Shown here one piece after another: positions 1-8,430 of a stretch of DNA of 64,000 bases. The position numbers were made by a program, and so were the translations under genes. The notes under the pieces are model-generated. The model searched no databases, was not told where the DNA came from, and saw nothing but the letters and a program-made list of their open reading frames with translations. The stretch's first letter is position 1; the number at the start of each line of letters is the position of its first letter. Origin of the DNA: Psychrobacillus sp044762745 (GTDB lineage: Bacteria; Bacillota; Bacilli; Bacillales_A; Planococcaceae); contig NZ_JBIWEX010000011.1 in NCBI RefSeq assembly GCF_044762745.1, positions 1 to 64,000 of the forward strand, read 5' to 3'.

Positions 1-771
1 ACAGACCAAGATTCGACATTTATGCGCATGAAAGACGACTATATGCAAAACGGGCAATTAAAAGCGGGCTATAACGTACAAGTGGCGACCGAAGGGCAAT
101 ACACGTTGGCTTACGGTGTATTTGCCAATCCAACGGATACGAAAACACTCATTCCATTCCTAGATCAAATAGAAGAACAGTACTTTGAATTACCAGAACA
201 TATCGTTGCGGATGCGGGCTACGGCAGTGAACAAAATTACGATGATATCTTAACGAAGCGCAAACGCACACCACTCATTACGTACAACCATTATTTGAAC
301 GAACAAAAGAAGAAGTATAAAAACGATCCGTTCAAAACAAGTAACTGGGCATATGATGAGGAAAAGGACAGCTATACTTGCCCAAATGAAAAGCAGCTGA
401 CATTCCAATACAACGCCACACGTACCGATAAAACAGGATTCCAACGCCAATTCAAAATGTATGAATGTGAAGACTGTACAGGTTGTCCACTGCGAACGTT
501 ATGTACAAAGGCGCAAGAAGGTACGAACCGTAAACTCATGGTCAATAAGAAATGGGAACAACAAAAAGAATATGTACGAACACAGCTTTCAGAAGAAAAA
601 ACAGGTGCCATTTACCGTCAACGTAAGATAGACGTGGAACCAGTTTTTGGATTCTTGAAGGCTAATTTAGGTTTTACGCGATTTTCTGTTCGTGGTAAAT
701 CTAAGGTCGAACACGAAATCGGCCTCGCATTAATGGCCGTGAATATTCGAAAATATGCGGCAAGAGTATAA
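1..771 (+). CDS. IS1182-family transposase, C-terminal part (cut by window start)
   Basis: This is the catalytic C-terminal half of a DDE transposase of the IS1182 type. The reading frame is open from the first base of the window, so the gene begins outside it; the first internal ATG at 22 is not the real start. Visible features are the conserved block around DSTFMRMKDDYMQNGQLKAGYN at its start, the VADAGYGSEQNYD region that carries a catalytic Asp, a Cys-rich zinc-knuckle-like stretch (CEDCTGCPLRTLC) and the terminal IDVEPVFGFLKANLGFTRF block that carries the catalytic Glu. About 257 codons are present of the roughly 450-500 usual for the family. The frame is intact to the stop, so the visible part is not a pseudogene. 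A hairpin terminator and an IS end follow directly. Confidence 0.93.
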   Translation, partial: TDQDSTFMRMKDDYMQNGQLKAGYNVQVATEGQYTLAYGVFANPTDTKTLIPFLDQIEEQYFELPEHIVADAGYGSEQNYDDILTKRKRTPLITYNHYLNEQKKKYKNDPFKTSNWAYDEEKDSYTCPNEKQLTFQYNATRTDKTGFQRQFKMYECEDCTGCPLRTLCTKAQEGTNRKLMVNKKWEQQKEYVRTQLSEEKTGAIYRQRKIDVEPVFGFLKANLGFTRFSVRGKSKVEHEIGLALMAVNIRKYAARV

Positions 772-800
772 GCTCTTGTCCGTATAATCTTAAAATAAAA

Positions 801-838
801 TGAAAAAAGTGAAATCGCACGCGATTTCACTTTTTTCA
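801..838 (+). terminator. Hairpin terminator of the IS transposase
   Basis: An 18-bp perfect inverted repeat (801-818 with 821-838) lies 30 bp after the transposase stop. The arm starts with A6 and ends with T6, so it can terminate transcription in either direction, protecting the neighbour as well as ending the transposase message. Confidence 0.8.
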
Positions 839-844
839 TTGATT

Positions 845-867
845 GAGGCTACTTCTGTCCCAGCCTC
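845..867. mobile_element. Right terminal end of the IS1182-type element
   Basis: The segment ending in ACTTCTGTCCCAGCCTC (851-867) reads in reverse as GAGGCTGGGACAGAAGT, which I recognise as the terminal inverted repeat typical of IS1182-family elements in Firmicutes. The other end lies outside the window, so the pairing and any target duplication cannot be confirmed here. The element ends only 12 bp from the stop codon of ypoC. Confidence 0.7.
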
Positions 868-879
868 TTTTCTATTTTA

Positions 880-1170
880 TTAGGAATTTTCTCGCGCTCG
901 CATACCTGCAAATTTCTTTTTCGTTTCTTTGAAAAGTTCGTCCAATTGCTTGAAGGCGGTATAATTATGTTTATTGTTTCGAATAAACGTAAATCGTTCT
1001 GAAAAGTTAATAGGAGTTAGATCCCCTGCTTTCCCTACCATATCTTCTAGTAGCTGAATTCCTTGCTCCATTAGCTCCACTCTAGTAATATCTTTTTCTT
1101 TAAAAAGCATCGCTAATTGTGGCCGCAAATCATCCCACTTCTCAAATTCGATAGTATTAAGCATTGACAA
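880..1170 (-). CDS. ypoC: YpoC-like protein, function unknown
   Basis: A 96-residue soluble, charged protein directly after nth, the position of ypoC in B. subtilis. No catalytic motif, signal peptide or membrane segment is visible. The upstream end overlaps nth. Two starts are possible: TTG at 1170 (10 bases after AAAAGG, better ribosome-binding spacing) and ATG at 1164. It looks short for the family, but that is from memory. The IS end lies 12 bp past the stop, so the insertion may have trimmed the 3' end. In B. subtilis ponA and recU come next; here they are outside the window or displaced by the IS. Assignment rests mainly on synteny. Confidence 0.65.
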   Translation of the reverse strand: MSMLNTIEFEKWDDLRPQLAMLFKEKDITRVELMEQGIQLLEDMVGKAGDLTPINFSERFTFIRNNKHNYTAFKQLDELFKETKKKFAGMRARENS

Positions 1171-1813
1171 TCTTTTTCATCCTTTTGGCACCTTCTCTAC
1201 ATACAGATAATAAAGGGCATTCAGGACAATTAGGGTTTTGTGCTTTACAGTGATAGCGACCAAAGAAAATAAGTTGGTGATGCGTTTTGGACCATAATTC
1301 GATTGGCGTTTTTTTCATAATTGTTTCTTCCACTTGAAGTACAGAATCTTTCCATCTGCATAGCCCTAATCGTTTCGTCACCCGTTCTACATGTGTATCC
1401 ACTGCAATGGCGGGAATATCAAACGCAACAGATACGACGACATTGGCCGTTTTACGTCCGACACCTGGAAAAGTCGTAAGCAAGTCTCGATCTGCCGGTA
1501 CTTCTCCATTGTATAAGTCGATCAGCTGTTGACTTAATGCTTGAATGTTTTTGGCTTTATTGCGATATAATCCAATCGAACGGATATCATTCTGTAATTC
1601 TTCTATGGGTACTGCTACGTAATCTTCGGGCTTTGTGTATTTTTGAAATAAGTCTTTTGTTACTTTGTTCACTAGTACATCGGTACACTGAGCAGACAGT
1701 AATGTTGCAACTAGTAACTCAAACGGATTTTTATGAACGAGTTCACAATGGGCATTTGGGAACATTCGCTCCATCTCATCTAGGCAATATTGCCATTGTA
1801 CTTTTGAAAGCAA
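1157..1813 (-). CDS. nth: Endonuclease III (DNA N-glycosylase/AP lyase)
   Basis: Base-excision repair enzyme that removes oxidised pyrimidines and nicks the abasic site. The 218-residue protein has the family's usual length. The helix-hairpin-helix TTFPGVGRKTANVVVS carries the catalytic Lys, AVDTHVERV carries the catalytic Asp, and the C-terminus has the [4Fe-4S] ligand spacing C-x6-C-x2-C-x5-C. The start is TTG at 1813, with AGGTGG seven bases upstream; that ribosome-binding site overlaps the dnaD stop codon, pointing to translational coupling with dnaD. Order dnaD-nth-ypoC is as in B. subtilis. Confidence 0.97.
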   Translation of the reverse strand: MLSKVQWQYCLDEMERMFPNAHCELVHKNPFELLVATLLSAQCTDVLVNKVTKDLFQKYTKPEDYVAVPIEELQNDIRSIGLYRNKAKNIQALSQQLIDLYNGEVPADRDLLTTFPGVGRKTANVVVSVAFDIPAIAVDTHVERVTKRLGLCRWKDSVLQVEETIMKKTPIELWSKTHHQLIFFGRYHCKAQNPNCPECPLLSVCREGAKRMKKIVNA

Positions 1814-1824
1814 AACTCTTCCAC

Positions 1825-2538
1825 CTACTCTCTCTCTTCTAACCAGTTATAAAAAGATACTTTAGCTGAACTTGGTGATGGTTGTTCCGCTTGTTTTTGA
1901 ACTGGAATTTGCTGTCTAAATTGAGCTGTCTGATTTTCTGCTGCTTCTACGGTTTTAATATTTTTCTTTTTCCATTCAAATAAAATACGATCTATATAAC
2001 GCAAGCTAAGTTTTTGCGATAACACTGCTTCTTTTAATGCTAGTCGAATTAACGCAGCGGAGTGTTTATCCTGATCAAACCACATACCAATTGTTTCGTA
2101 TTCCATCGGTGATAATAGCCTTCCAAATTCTTGTTCAAACAGTTTATAAATTTCGCCTTCTTCTTCTTTTTCTTGTACGTCTTCAAAATGATTTTCTTCT
2201 TGTTCCACATGATCTAGTAAAAGCTCCCATAAATGATGGAAAGCATAGTACTCATAATGAACGCCATCCGCATCCATATGCTGATCAATTTGGACAAGCC
2301 CTTTTTGAACGAGGCGCTGTAAGATAGTGACTACTTTATGTTCATTGAAATGCGTACGATCTACCAAGTTTTGTGGCGTTGGAAAATGATTTCCCGCTTC
2401 TCCATAAGCGATTAAATGCAATAAAAGAATCGCTTCCTCATCTTTCACATTAATCGCTTTATAATGACTAAAAAAAAGCTGGGAAATGGTTACATTTCCC
2501 TGCTCAGTCCAAATACGGAGTCGATCTCGCTTTTGCAT
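1825..2538 (-). CDS. dnaD: DnaD, primosome/replication initiation protein
   Basis: DnaD works with DnaA, DnaB and DnaI to load the replicative helicase at oriC and at restarted forks. It has an N-terminal winged-helix domain (about residues 1-95) and a C-terminal DnaB/DnaD domain (about 125-200, with LSPMEYETIGMWFDQDKH and LSLRYIDRILFEWKK). The C-terminus VSFYNWLEERE resembles the B. subtilis end. ATG at 2538 is chosen because AAGGAG at 2553-2548 sits nine bases upstream and the protein then begins like B. subtilis DnaD; ATG at 2544 is only three bases from that site. An in-frame ATG at 2568 lacks a ribosome-binding site. Confidence 0.96.
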   Translation of the reverse strand: MQKRDRLRIWTEQGNVTISQLFFSHYKAINVKDEEAILLLHLIAYGEAGNHFPTPQNLVDRTHFNEHKVVTILQRLVQKGLVQIDQHMDADGVHYEYYAFHHLWELLLDHVEQEENHFEDVQEKEEEGEIYKLFEQEFGRLLSPMEYETIGMWFDQDKHSAALIRLALKEAVLSQKLSLRYIDRILFEWKKKNIKTVEAAENQTAQFRQQIPVQKQAEQPSPSSAKVSFYNWLEERE

Positions 2539-2583
2539 ACTCATCGTCTCCTTATTTCTATATTCCAATGTATATATAACTTA

Positions 2584-3879
2584 TTACGGATATAAACGGT
2601 TTAACAGACGTGGGAATGGAATCGTTTCACGGATATGTTCTACTCCACTTAGCCAAGCAACTGTTCGTTCTAATCCAAGGCCAAAACCAGAATGCGGTAC
2701 TGAACCTTGCTTGCGAAGCTCTAAATACCAAGCATAGGCAGCTTCATCTAAACCATGTTCTTGTATACGTTGTTTTAGAAGATCATAGTCCCAAATACGC
2801 TCGGAACCACCGATAATTTCACCATATCCTTCTGGTGCGATTAAATCGGCACATAATACAACATCATCTCGTGTTGGATGTGGTTGCATATAGAATGGTT
2901 TAATGCCTACTGGATAATGCGTGATGAATACTGGTTTATCAAAACTTTCAGCAATAGCTGTTTCATGCGGAGCACCGAAATCATCTCCCCACTCGATATC
3001 ATCAAATCCTTTTTCATGTAATAACTTGATGGCATCATCATAAGTAATACGAGGGAACGGCGCTTGAATATTTTCCAATTTCGATAAATCGCGACCAAGA
3101 CGTTCTAACTCTAATGTACAGTTTTTCAAAACAGCTTGGGCGATAAATGCTACATATTGTTCTTGTATTTCTAAGTTTTCTTCCAGTTCACAAAAAGCCA
3201 TTTCCTGTTCAATCATCCAGAACTCGATTAAATGACGACGTGTTTTGGATTTTTCTGCACGGAAAGTTGGTCCGAAAGAAAATACTTTTCCAAGTGCCAT
3301 TGCTGAAGCTTCTAAATATAATTGGCCAGATTGAGAAAGATATGCATCTTCGTCAAAATATTTCGTATGGAATAATTCAGACGTTCCTTCTGGTGATGAC
3401 CCTGTTAAAATAGGTGGATCCGCTTTGACGTAACCATTATTATTAAAAAACTCATACGTTGCACGAATTATTTCGTTGCGGATTTTCATCACTGCATGTT
3501 GTTTTCTTGAACGTAACCATAAATGACGGTTGTCCATTAAAAATTCAGTTCCATGTTCTTTTGGTGTAATTGGGAAATCAACAGCAGCTTGGATAACTTC
3601 AATTTCTTTTACTTGTAATTCATATCCAAATGCAGATCTTTCATCTTTTGTTACTTCCCCAATTACATACATAGAAGTTTCTTGTGTTAACCCTTTAGCT
3701 GTTTGGAAAATTTCTTCTCCAACTTCTTCTTTTACTACTACACCTTGTACGAAACCAGAACCATCACGTAATTGTAAAAATGCGATTTTACCACTTGAAC
3801 GTTTGTTTGCAAGCCACGCACCAAGTTTTACAGTTTCGCCTACATGGTTTGCCATTTCATTAATCATTATTTTTTTCAT
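2584..3879 (-). CDS. asnS: Asparaginyl-tRNA synthetase
   Basis: Class IIb aminoacyl-tRNA synthetase that charges tRNA(Asn) with asparagine. The 431 residues match the B. subtilis length and sequence closely throughout: OB-fold anticodon domain with GAWLANKRSSGKIAFLQLRDG, class II motif 2 around FGPTFRAEKSKTRRHLIEFW and motif 3 GFGLGLERTVAW. ATG at 3879 follows GGAGG at 3889-3885; the ATG at 3891 overlaps that site. The gene follows tseB by 28 bp with no room for a T-box leader, and aspB, which separates these genes in B. subtilis, is absent. It probably shares a transcript with dinG-ypmA-tseB. Confidence 0.98.
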   Translation of the reverse strand: MKKIMINEMANHVGETVKLGAWLANKRSSGKIAFLQLRDGSGFVQGVVVKEEVGEEIFQTAKGLTQETSMYVIGEVTKDERSAFGYELQVKEIEVIQAAVDFPITPKEHGTEFLMDNRHLWLRSRKQHAVMKIRNEIIRATYEFFNNNGYVKADPPILTGSSPEGTSELFHTKYFDEDAYLSQSGQLYLEASAMALGKVFSFGPTFRAEKSKTRRHLIEFWMIEQEMAFCELEENLEIQEQYVAFIAQAVLKNCTLELERLGRDLSKLENIQAPFPRITYDDAIKLLHEKGFDDIEWGDDFGAPHETAIAESFDKPVFITHYPVGIKPFYMQPHPTRDDVVLCADLIAPEGYGEIIGGSERIWDYDLLKQRIQEHGLDEAAYAWYLELRKQGSVPHSGFGLGLERTVAWLSGVEHIRETIPFPRLLNRLYP

Positions 3880-3907
3880 AGTTTCCTCCATAAGAACAAA
3901 AGTTTAG

Positions 3908-4396
3908 TTATAAATTCGAAATTTTCTTCCACCAATCCCCGTTATCAAATAAAAGATAGACATAATTGAGATTGTTTTTTTCGTTTACATAGGTTACTTC
4001 CCAAACAGGACCAACTTCTTCAACGCCGAGCTTTGCATGCAATAATTTACCATTCTTTTCATTACTCATTGCAAGTTCAATTGCCTTCTCTTTCGAAATG
4101 CCGTCTTTTAAGTTCACTTCCATAATGGCGTCATCGTTTTTTTTCACTGGGACGAAAAATGCTTTTTCTTGTCCCTTTGCTGTTTTGCCGATAACGGTAT
4201 GAAAAGTACTCGTACTATTATATACATAAGAGTCGTCTACTTGAGCGAGTAAATGGTTTTGCGTTACATAGATTTCCGCGTTTTCATTCGCTTCTGTAAA
4301 TGGTTTTTTTGCTTGGAAATAAATAAGTAAACTAAGAATCACTGTTAAGCTAATTGCAAAAATAACGATAAACAGGAGCCATCTTTTAAGTACCAT
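3908..4396 (-). CDS. tseB: TseB/YpmB, membrane-anchored cell-wall elongation regulator
   Basis: A 162-residue protein with one N-terminal membrane anchor (about residues 5-27) and an extracytoplasmic PepSY-like (DUF5590) domain. In B. subtilis, TseB (YpmB) associates with the elongasome penicillin-binding protein PBP2A. Position between ypmA and asnS matches synteny. The start ATG lies 3 bp after the ypmA stop, implying translational coupling. Sequence evidence is the domain architecture and the WEVTYVNEKNN and VYLLFDNGDWWKKISN regions. Confidence 0.88.
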   Translation of the reverse strand: MVLKRWLLFIVIFAISLTVILSLLIYFQAKKPFTEANENAEIYVTQNHLLAQVDDSYVYNSTSTFHTVIGKTAKGQEKAFFVPVKKNDDAIMEVNLKDGISKEKAIELAMSNEKNGKLLHAKLGVEEVGPVWEVTYVNEKNNLNYVYLLFDNGDWWKKISNL

Positions 4397-4399
4397 ACG

Positions 4400-4570
4400 T
4401 TACGTCCTATAAATTGTAAAGACAGCTTTTTCTTGATCATCTTTATCCAGTGCTAAGCCAAACATCAAATCTTGCTGTTTTAATGTTCGATTCAATGCAT
4501 CCACTAGTTTATATAAGTCAGATTGATAATTGACTGTGACAGTGGATAACACTTCTATTTTGTTTTCCAT
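4400..4570 (-). CDS. ypmA: YpmA, small conserved protein of unknown function
   Basis: A 56-codon gene beginning MENKIEVLSTVTVNYQSDLY and ending EKAVFTIYRT. It fits between dinG (22 bp upstream) and tseB (3 bp downstream) exactly as ypmA does in B. subtilis, and the two proteins are the same length and clearly alike (DALNRTLK, LMFGLALD and FTIYRT are shared). No membrane segment or catalytic motif is visible. Its role is unknown; context suggests co-expression with dinG and tseB. Confidence 0.9.
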   Translation of the reverse strand: MENKIEVLSTVTVNYQSDLYKLVDALNRTLKQQDLMFGLALDKDDQEKAVFTIYRT

Positions 4571-4592
4571 ATTTCTACCCGCTTTCTAAAAC

Positions 4593-7352
4593 TCATCCTT
4601 CATTAGTATACCAATTTTCAAGCTCCAAGACCATATTTTCTAGGGTCACTTTCTTAATAGGAATATTAGGAATTGCCTGTAAAAAATCACTCCCATAAGA
4701 TTTTGTTTCAATTCGTCTATCCAATACGATAAAAACTCCTTTATCATTCGATGATCGTATTAAACGACCGAACCCTTGTCTAAATCGCAATACAGCTTCT
4801 GGAAGGGAATACGCGGTAAACGGATTTTGACCGTTTACACTCAATAATTCTGCTCGTTTTTTATACAAAGGATCATCTGGAGAAGAAAACGGCAAACGTA
4901 CCATAATAATAACAGACAGTGCATCCCCTGGTACGTCTACACCTTCCCAAAAGCTATTTGTCCCAAATAGAACAGATTTTGAAAAGCGTTGAAATGATTT
5001 CAAAATACGCATTCTGCTACCCGAGGTCATTCCTTGAGCAAATAACATATAGTCTTCGAGTAAATTCGTGTCTTGTATGATTTCTACTGTTTTTCTTAGC
5101 ATATCTTGCGATGTAAATAAAACGAAGCATCTACCTTCTGTTACGAGAACGGTTTGAACTATTGCTTCTGCTACAGCTTCAATATAATCACTTTGAGATA
5201 CTTGTTTAATATCTGGCATATCCTCCATGATTAATAGCTCCGCTCCATTATAATAATCGGAAGCTGCTCTATATTGGTGAATCGGGACATTCGTGCTTAA
5301 CCCTAATTGAGACGTGATAAAATGACGGTTAGAAGGCACTGTGAGCGTACCAGAAGTCCAGATTACTGCTCCAGATTCCCTCAATGGATCTAACGCCTCT
5401 TTAATATCTTTTTGATAGTTAAGCGATCGTTTAATAATGGTTAAACTTCCCGGAATACTTCTCGTATCCATTTCTAGCCATTTAGCCTCCACTGCCTCAT
5501 CCTGCAAGAAAATTTCATCCCATTCACTTACTTTAATCTCAAGTTCTCTAATCCAATATTCCCATTCGTTCAATAATACATTAGCTTGATCGTCTAGCTT
5601 ACTGTTACCATAAGCGGTGATAATAGATTTGGCAGATAAAATAAATGTTTGCAGCGAACTAGCAACTATAAGGAAAATGGAAGCTTGCAAATCTAAATCT
5701 TCTAATGCTGACATTCTTTTCGTCGTTTTGGAATGCCCTTTTATAGTAGGTACCGATCGAATAATAATAGAAATAGCTTGGTCAAATGACTCGACAACTT
5801 CTACGAATTGTTTTTCCAATCGAATTCGTAGCGCTAACGGAATATGTAGCAATGCAAGGTTACCGAGCAAGTGATCCGTATCTAGTGTACCAAATTGGCC
5901 TAGGACATACTTCCAGGTCGTATAAGAGAATATGCGTTCTTTACGAGACATACTTGCATGAATGACTTGATGTGCCTCGTCTATAATCATTGCACAACCA
6001 TGTGATAATAATTTTTTATCCCGGTCGCGTTCTGCCATAATCATCGCATGATTCGTCACTAAAATATCGCATTTTTCGCTTTTGCGCAGCGCTCTTTCAT
6101 AAAAATCTATTTCCCGCTCTTCCACAGCTTTTGAAAATGATGTTTTTCTAATTTTATCTACGAATAATTGCCCGCCACCAGAAACATTTAACTCTGTCAA
6201 ATCCCCTTCATCAGTTATTGTGAGCCAAACTAATATTTGCATAATCGTAAATGTTTCGTCGTACGATTCATCGTCTAACTGTACATGCTGCCAAAAACGA
6301 TACAAATCAATATAATGTTGCATTCCTTTTAGTTTGGCAACACGTATAGGAATGCTTAGAATAGTTGTTAGTTTCGGTATTTCTTCTAATACTAATTGAT
6401 CGATTAAATGGGTTGTATATGTACTAATAATGACCGGTTTTTGTTGAGTAAGCCCGTAAATCGTGGCAGGTAATAAATAGCCTAATGTTTTACCAATTCC
6501 AGTCTCTGCTTCACAAACCGTTTCGGACCGTTTTTCTAAAGCGTATTGAATTTCGTCCATAAACGCAAACTGCCCTTGTCTTTCTTCAAAATGGGGAAGT
6601 CCTTTTAGAAAAAGAGTCGTTTTTAATTCTTTTGTATTTGGATAAGAAATTGAAAAAATGTGACTTGCAGCATGCTCTTTTTCCACTTCTTTTAATGGAA
6701 TTCCCCGGTACATAGGATACTTAGCTGCATCATATTGTTTTCTTTTTTCCGCTAATACATCAAAAAATAATATCGATAAATTCGATTTTAATTGAAAGGA
6801 TCTTTTATGTAATAACTCAATAGTTTTTAAAGGTAAACTTTCTAATCGTTCAATGCATTTTAATAATAAGTATCCAGTAGCTAACGCATCATCGTCTGCA
6901 CGATGGGCTACCTCTAGTGGGATATGTAATTCGGTTGCAATATCTTGTAATTTATAACTAAACAGATTCGGGAACATAAGCTTTGTAAATTCTACCGTAT
7001 CCATTGTTTTACATACAAGTTTTGGCAAGCCGACTCGTTGCAATTCTTTTTGCAAAAATGGAAGATCGAAGTGAATATTATGTGCAACAAAAATATGGTC
7101 TTGCAGTAGGTCTAACACTTTCGATCCTATTACTTCGAACAATGGTGCATGCTGTACATCTTTGTCCGTAATTTTCGTTAAATCTTGAATAAAGAAAGGG
7201 ATTGATTTTTCGGGATTGATAAAGGTTGTAAATGTATCCACTATTTTACTATTTTCAATAAATACAATTGCAAGTTGAATAATACGGTCACCACTCGCCG
7301 ATGAATGGCCTGTTGTTTCAATATCAACAACTGCATATTTATGATTTTCCAT
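4593..7352 (-). CDS. dinG: DinG-family helicase fused to a DEDDh 3'-5' exonuclease
   Basis: A 919-residue protein. Residues 1-170 form a DEDDh exonuclease domain (YAVVDIETTG, AHNIHFDLPFL, HRADDDALAT). The rest is a superfamily 2 DNA helicase with Walker A EAETGIGKT, Walker B DEAH and motif VI QGFGRLIRS. It likely acts in DNA repair. Unlike E. coli DinG, the segment between Walker A and DEAH has no four-cysteine iron-sulfur cluster; only one Cys is present, near CDILVTNHA, as in other Firmicute DinG proteins. In the S. aureus relative the helicase is reported to be inactive and the exonuclease active, so helicase activity should not be assumed. ATG at 7352 follows GAGG. The 5' side is a repeat-filled gap. 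Confidence 0.94.
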   Translation of the reverse strand: MENHKYAVVDIETTGHSSASGDRIIQLAIVFIENSKIVDTFTTFINPEKSIPFFIQDLTKITDKDVQHAPLFEVIGSKVLDLLQDHIFVAHNIHFDLPFLQKELQRVGLPKLVCKTMDTVEFTKLMFPNLFSYKLQDIATELHIPLEVAHRADDDALATGYLLLKCIERLESLPLKTIELLHKRSFQLKSNLSILFFDVLAEKRKQYDAAKYPMYRGIPLKEVEKEHAASHIFSISYPNTKELKTTLFLKGLPHFEERQGQFAFMDEIQYALEKRSETVCEAETGIGKTLGYLLPATIYGLTQQKPVIISTYTTHLIDQLVLEEIPKLTTILSIPIRVAKLKGMQHYIDLYRFWQHVQLDDESYDETFTIMQILVWLTITDEGDLTELNVSGGGQLFVDKIRKTSFSKAVEEREIDFYERALRKSEKCDILVTNHAMIMAERDRDKKLLSHGCAMIIDEAHQVIHASMSRKERIFSYTTWKYVLGQFGTLDTDHLLGNLALLHIPLALRIRLEKQFVEVVESFDQAISIIIRSVPTIKGHSKTTKRMSALEDLDLQASIFLIVASSLQTFILSAKSIITAYGNSKLDDQANVLLNEWEYWIRELEIKVSEWDEIFLQDEAVEAKWLEMDTRSIPGSLTIIKRSLNYQKDIKEALDPLRESGAVIWTSGTLTVPSNRHFITSQLGLSTNVPIHQYRAASDYYNGAELLIMEDMPDIKQVSQSDYIEAVAEAIVQTVLVTEGRCFVLFTSQDMLRKTVEIIQDTNLLEDYMLFAQGMTSGSRMRILKSFQRFSKSVLFGTNSFWEGVDVPGDALSVIIMVRLPFSSPDDPLYKKRAELLSVNGQNPFTAYSLPEAVLRFRQGFGRLIRSSNDKGVFIVLDRRIETKSYGSDFLQAIPNIPIKKVTLENMVLELENWYTNEG

Positions 7353-7489
7353 TATTCCTCAACTCGCTATCCATAATGTTCTAAAAAAATTGTACCACAT
7401 TCGGGAATTAGAAACGAAAAATATGCAAAAAGAAAAGTTGCATATTCTAGAATATTTCTTTATAGGGATTGACTTAAGTTTATGTACGT

Positions 7490-7935
7490 TATAGGAATAC
7501 TGCTTCCTAATGAAGTTTCCGTTAGGATTTCCACTGCAGGGCGGACGCGTCCGCCCGCGGAGTACCCCCCTTCCGCTCCAATCCATAAAACTTGCTAGCT
7601 AATCAGCGGCACTGTTTTAAGTTCAATCATATGTAGTAATTCCTGAAAGTGAAATTCAATAAACAGTTGAATGGACTAAATACGCTGTAGTATTTCGATG
7701 CATTGGTATCCAGTAAATGGGTAAGAGCAATCAATCAGTTATGGAAAGCAATCAGTTCTATTCGAAAAGCAACTAAATTAGCAATAGAGCAACCAAATTG
7801 CCGGTGAAAGCAACCAACTCATAAAATTTGGGTAGGTTTTATAAATATTGCGTAGTGGATTTGATAAATTTAAATCTCTGAAAACTGCAGACACCAAATT
7901 AGTGAGAAATTTCCATTGATTAGAGCACAAGGCGG
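7490..7935. repeat. Dispersed intergenic element, copy A (right module missing)
   Basis: This 446-bp gap segment is alignable by eye with 52551-53040. It begins with the shared TTTCCGTTAGGATTTCC and CTGCAGGGCGGACG module, continues with CTTGCTAGCTAAT and GCGGCACTGTT, then a 21-bp-phased array of AGCAA units, and ends with GCGTAGTGGATTTGATAAAT, GCAGACACCAAATTAG and the first bases of the right-hand module (AGAGCACAAGGCGG). The rest of that module, present in the 52.5 kb copy, is lost. The GC-rich left part can form hairpins (GGGCGGACGCGTCCGCCC is palindromic). No credible coding frame is present. Confidence 0.85.
7726..7830. repeat. 21-bp-phased tandem array of AGCAA(T/C)CA units
   Basis: AGCAA cores begin at 7726, 7747, 7768, 7788 and 7809, so spacings are 21, 21, 20 and 21 bp. 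Each core is preceded by purines (often GAA or GAAA) and followed by a variable 10-12 bp. It lies inside the dispersed element and is repeated in the copy at 52862. Confidence 0.8.
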
Positions 7936-7959
7936 AAAAATAAACAAGAAACTTCCCTT

Positions 7960-8000
7960 GCAAAAACAAAAGAGCTCCCGAAATTGCGTCTTCGGGAGCT
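7960..8000 (-). terminator. Rho-independent terminator of panBCD
   Basis: Ten-bp perfect stem (7973-7982 with 7991-8000, AGCTCCCGAA/TTCGGGAGCT) with an 8-nt loop. On the minus strand it is followed by a T-rich tract (complement of 7960-7972). It stands 43 bp after the panD stop. The same stem recurs after birA. Confidence 0.9.
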
Positions 8001-8043
8001 TACATAATAAATAGAAGAGTATCTATTCTTTTATTTTCCTATA

Positions 8044-8427
8044 TTACAAAACAGTAGCTTCTGGTTCATAATGAATTATTTGATTAATTGTGTTATCTGC
8101 ATTCATAATTGCTACAGTTGGTTGATGTCCTGCGGCTTCTTCGTTCATCACATATGCATACGATAAAATAATGACAATATCTCCGCGTTGTACAAGACGA
8201 GCGGCTGCTCCGTTTACACAGATTACCCCGCTGCCTCTTTCTCCAGCAATAATATACGTTTCAAAACGTGCTCCGTTATTATTGTTCACAATATGCACTT
8301 TTTCATTTGGCAGCATGCCTACCGCATCTAAAATATTTTGGTCAATCGTAATACTTCCAACATAATTTAGATCCGCTTCCATTACGGTCGCACGGTGAAT
8401 TTTACTATTTAACATCATTCGTAACAT
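8044..8427 (-). CDS. panD: Aspartate 1-decarboxylase precursor
   Basis: Makes beta-alanine from L-aspartate for pantothenate synthesis. The 127-residue proenzyme matches the family length. It cleaves itself at the Gly-Ser bond in NYVGSITID, giving the pyruvoyl cofactor at the new Ser terminus. The NNNNGARFETYII and GERGSGVICVNGAAARLV motifs are typical. ATG at 8427 is preferred over GTG at 8430 because GGGAG lies eight bases upstream and the protein then aligns with B. subtilis PanD. It is the last gene of panB-panC-panD, 3 bp after panC. Confidence 0.97.
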   Translation of the reverse strand: MLRMMLNSKIHRATVMEADLNYVGSITIDQNILDAVGMLPNEKVHIVNNNNGARFETYIIAGERGSGVICVNGAAARLVQRGDIVIILSYAYVMNEEAAGHQPTVAIMNADNTINQIIHYEPEATVL

Positions 8428-8430
8428 CAC

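Noticed and set aside
3880..3907. T-box leader for asnS
   Set aside because: Only 28 bp separate tseB and asnS and no AGGGTGG sequence is present.
4593..7352. Iron-sulfur cluster in DinG
   Set aside because: The cysteines needed between Walker A and DEAH are not present; only one Cys is found there.
7359..7586. 75-codon minus-strand frame beside dinG
   Set aside because: It covers the GC-rich palindrome of the repeat copy and has no start signal or recognisable product.
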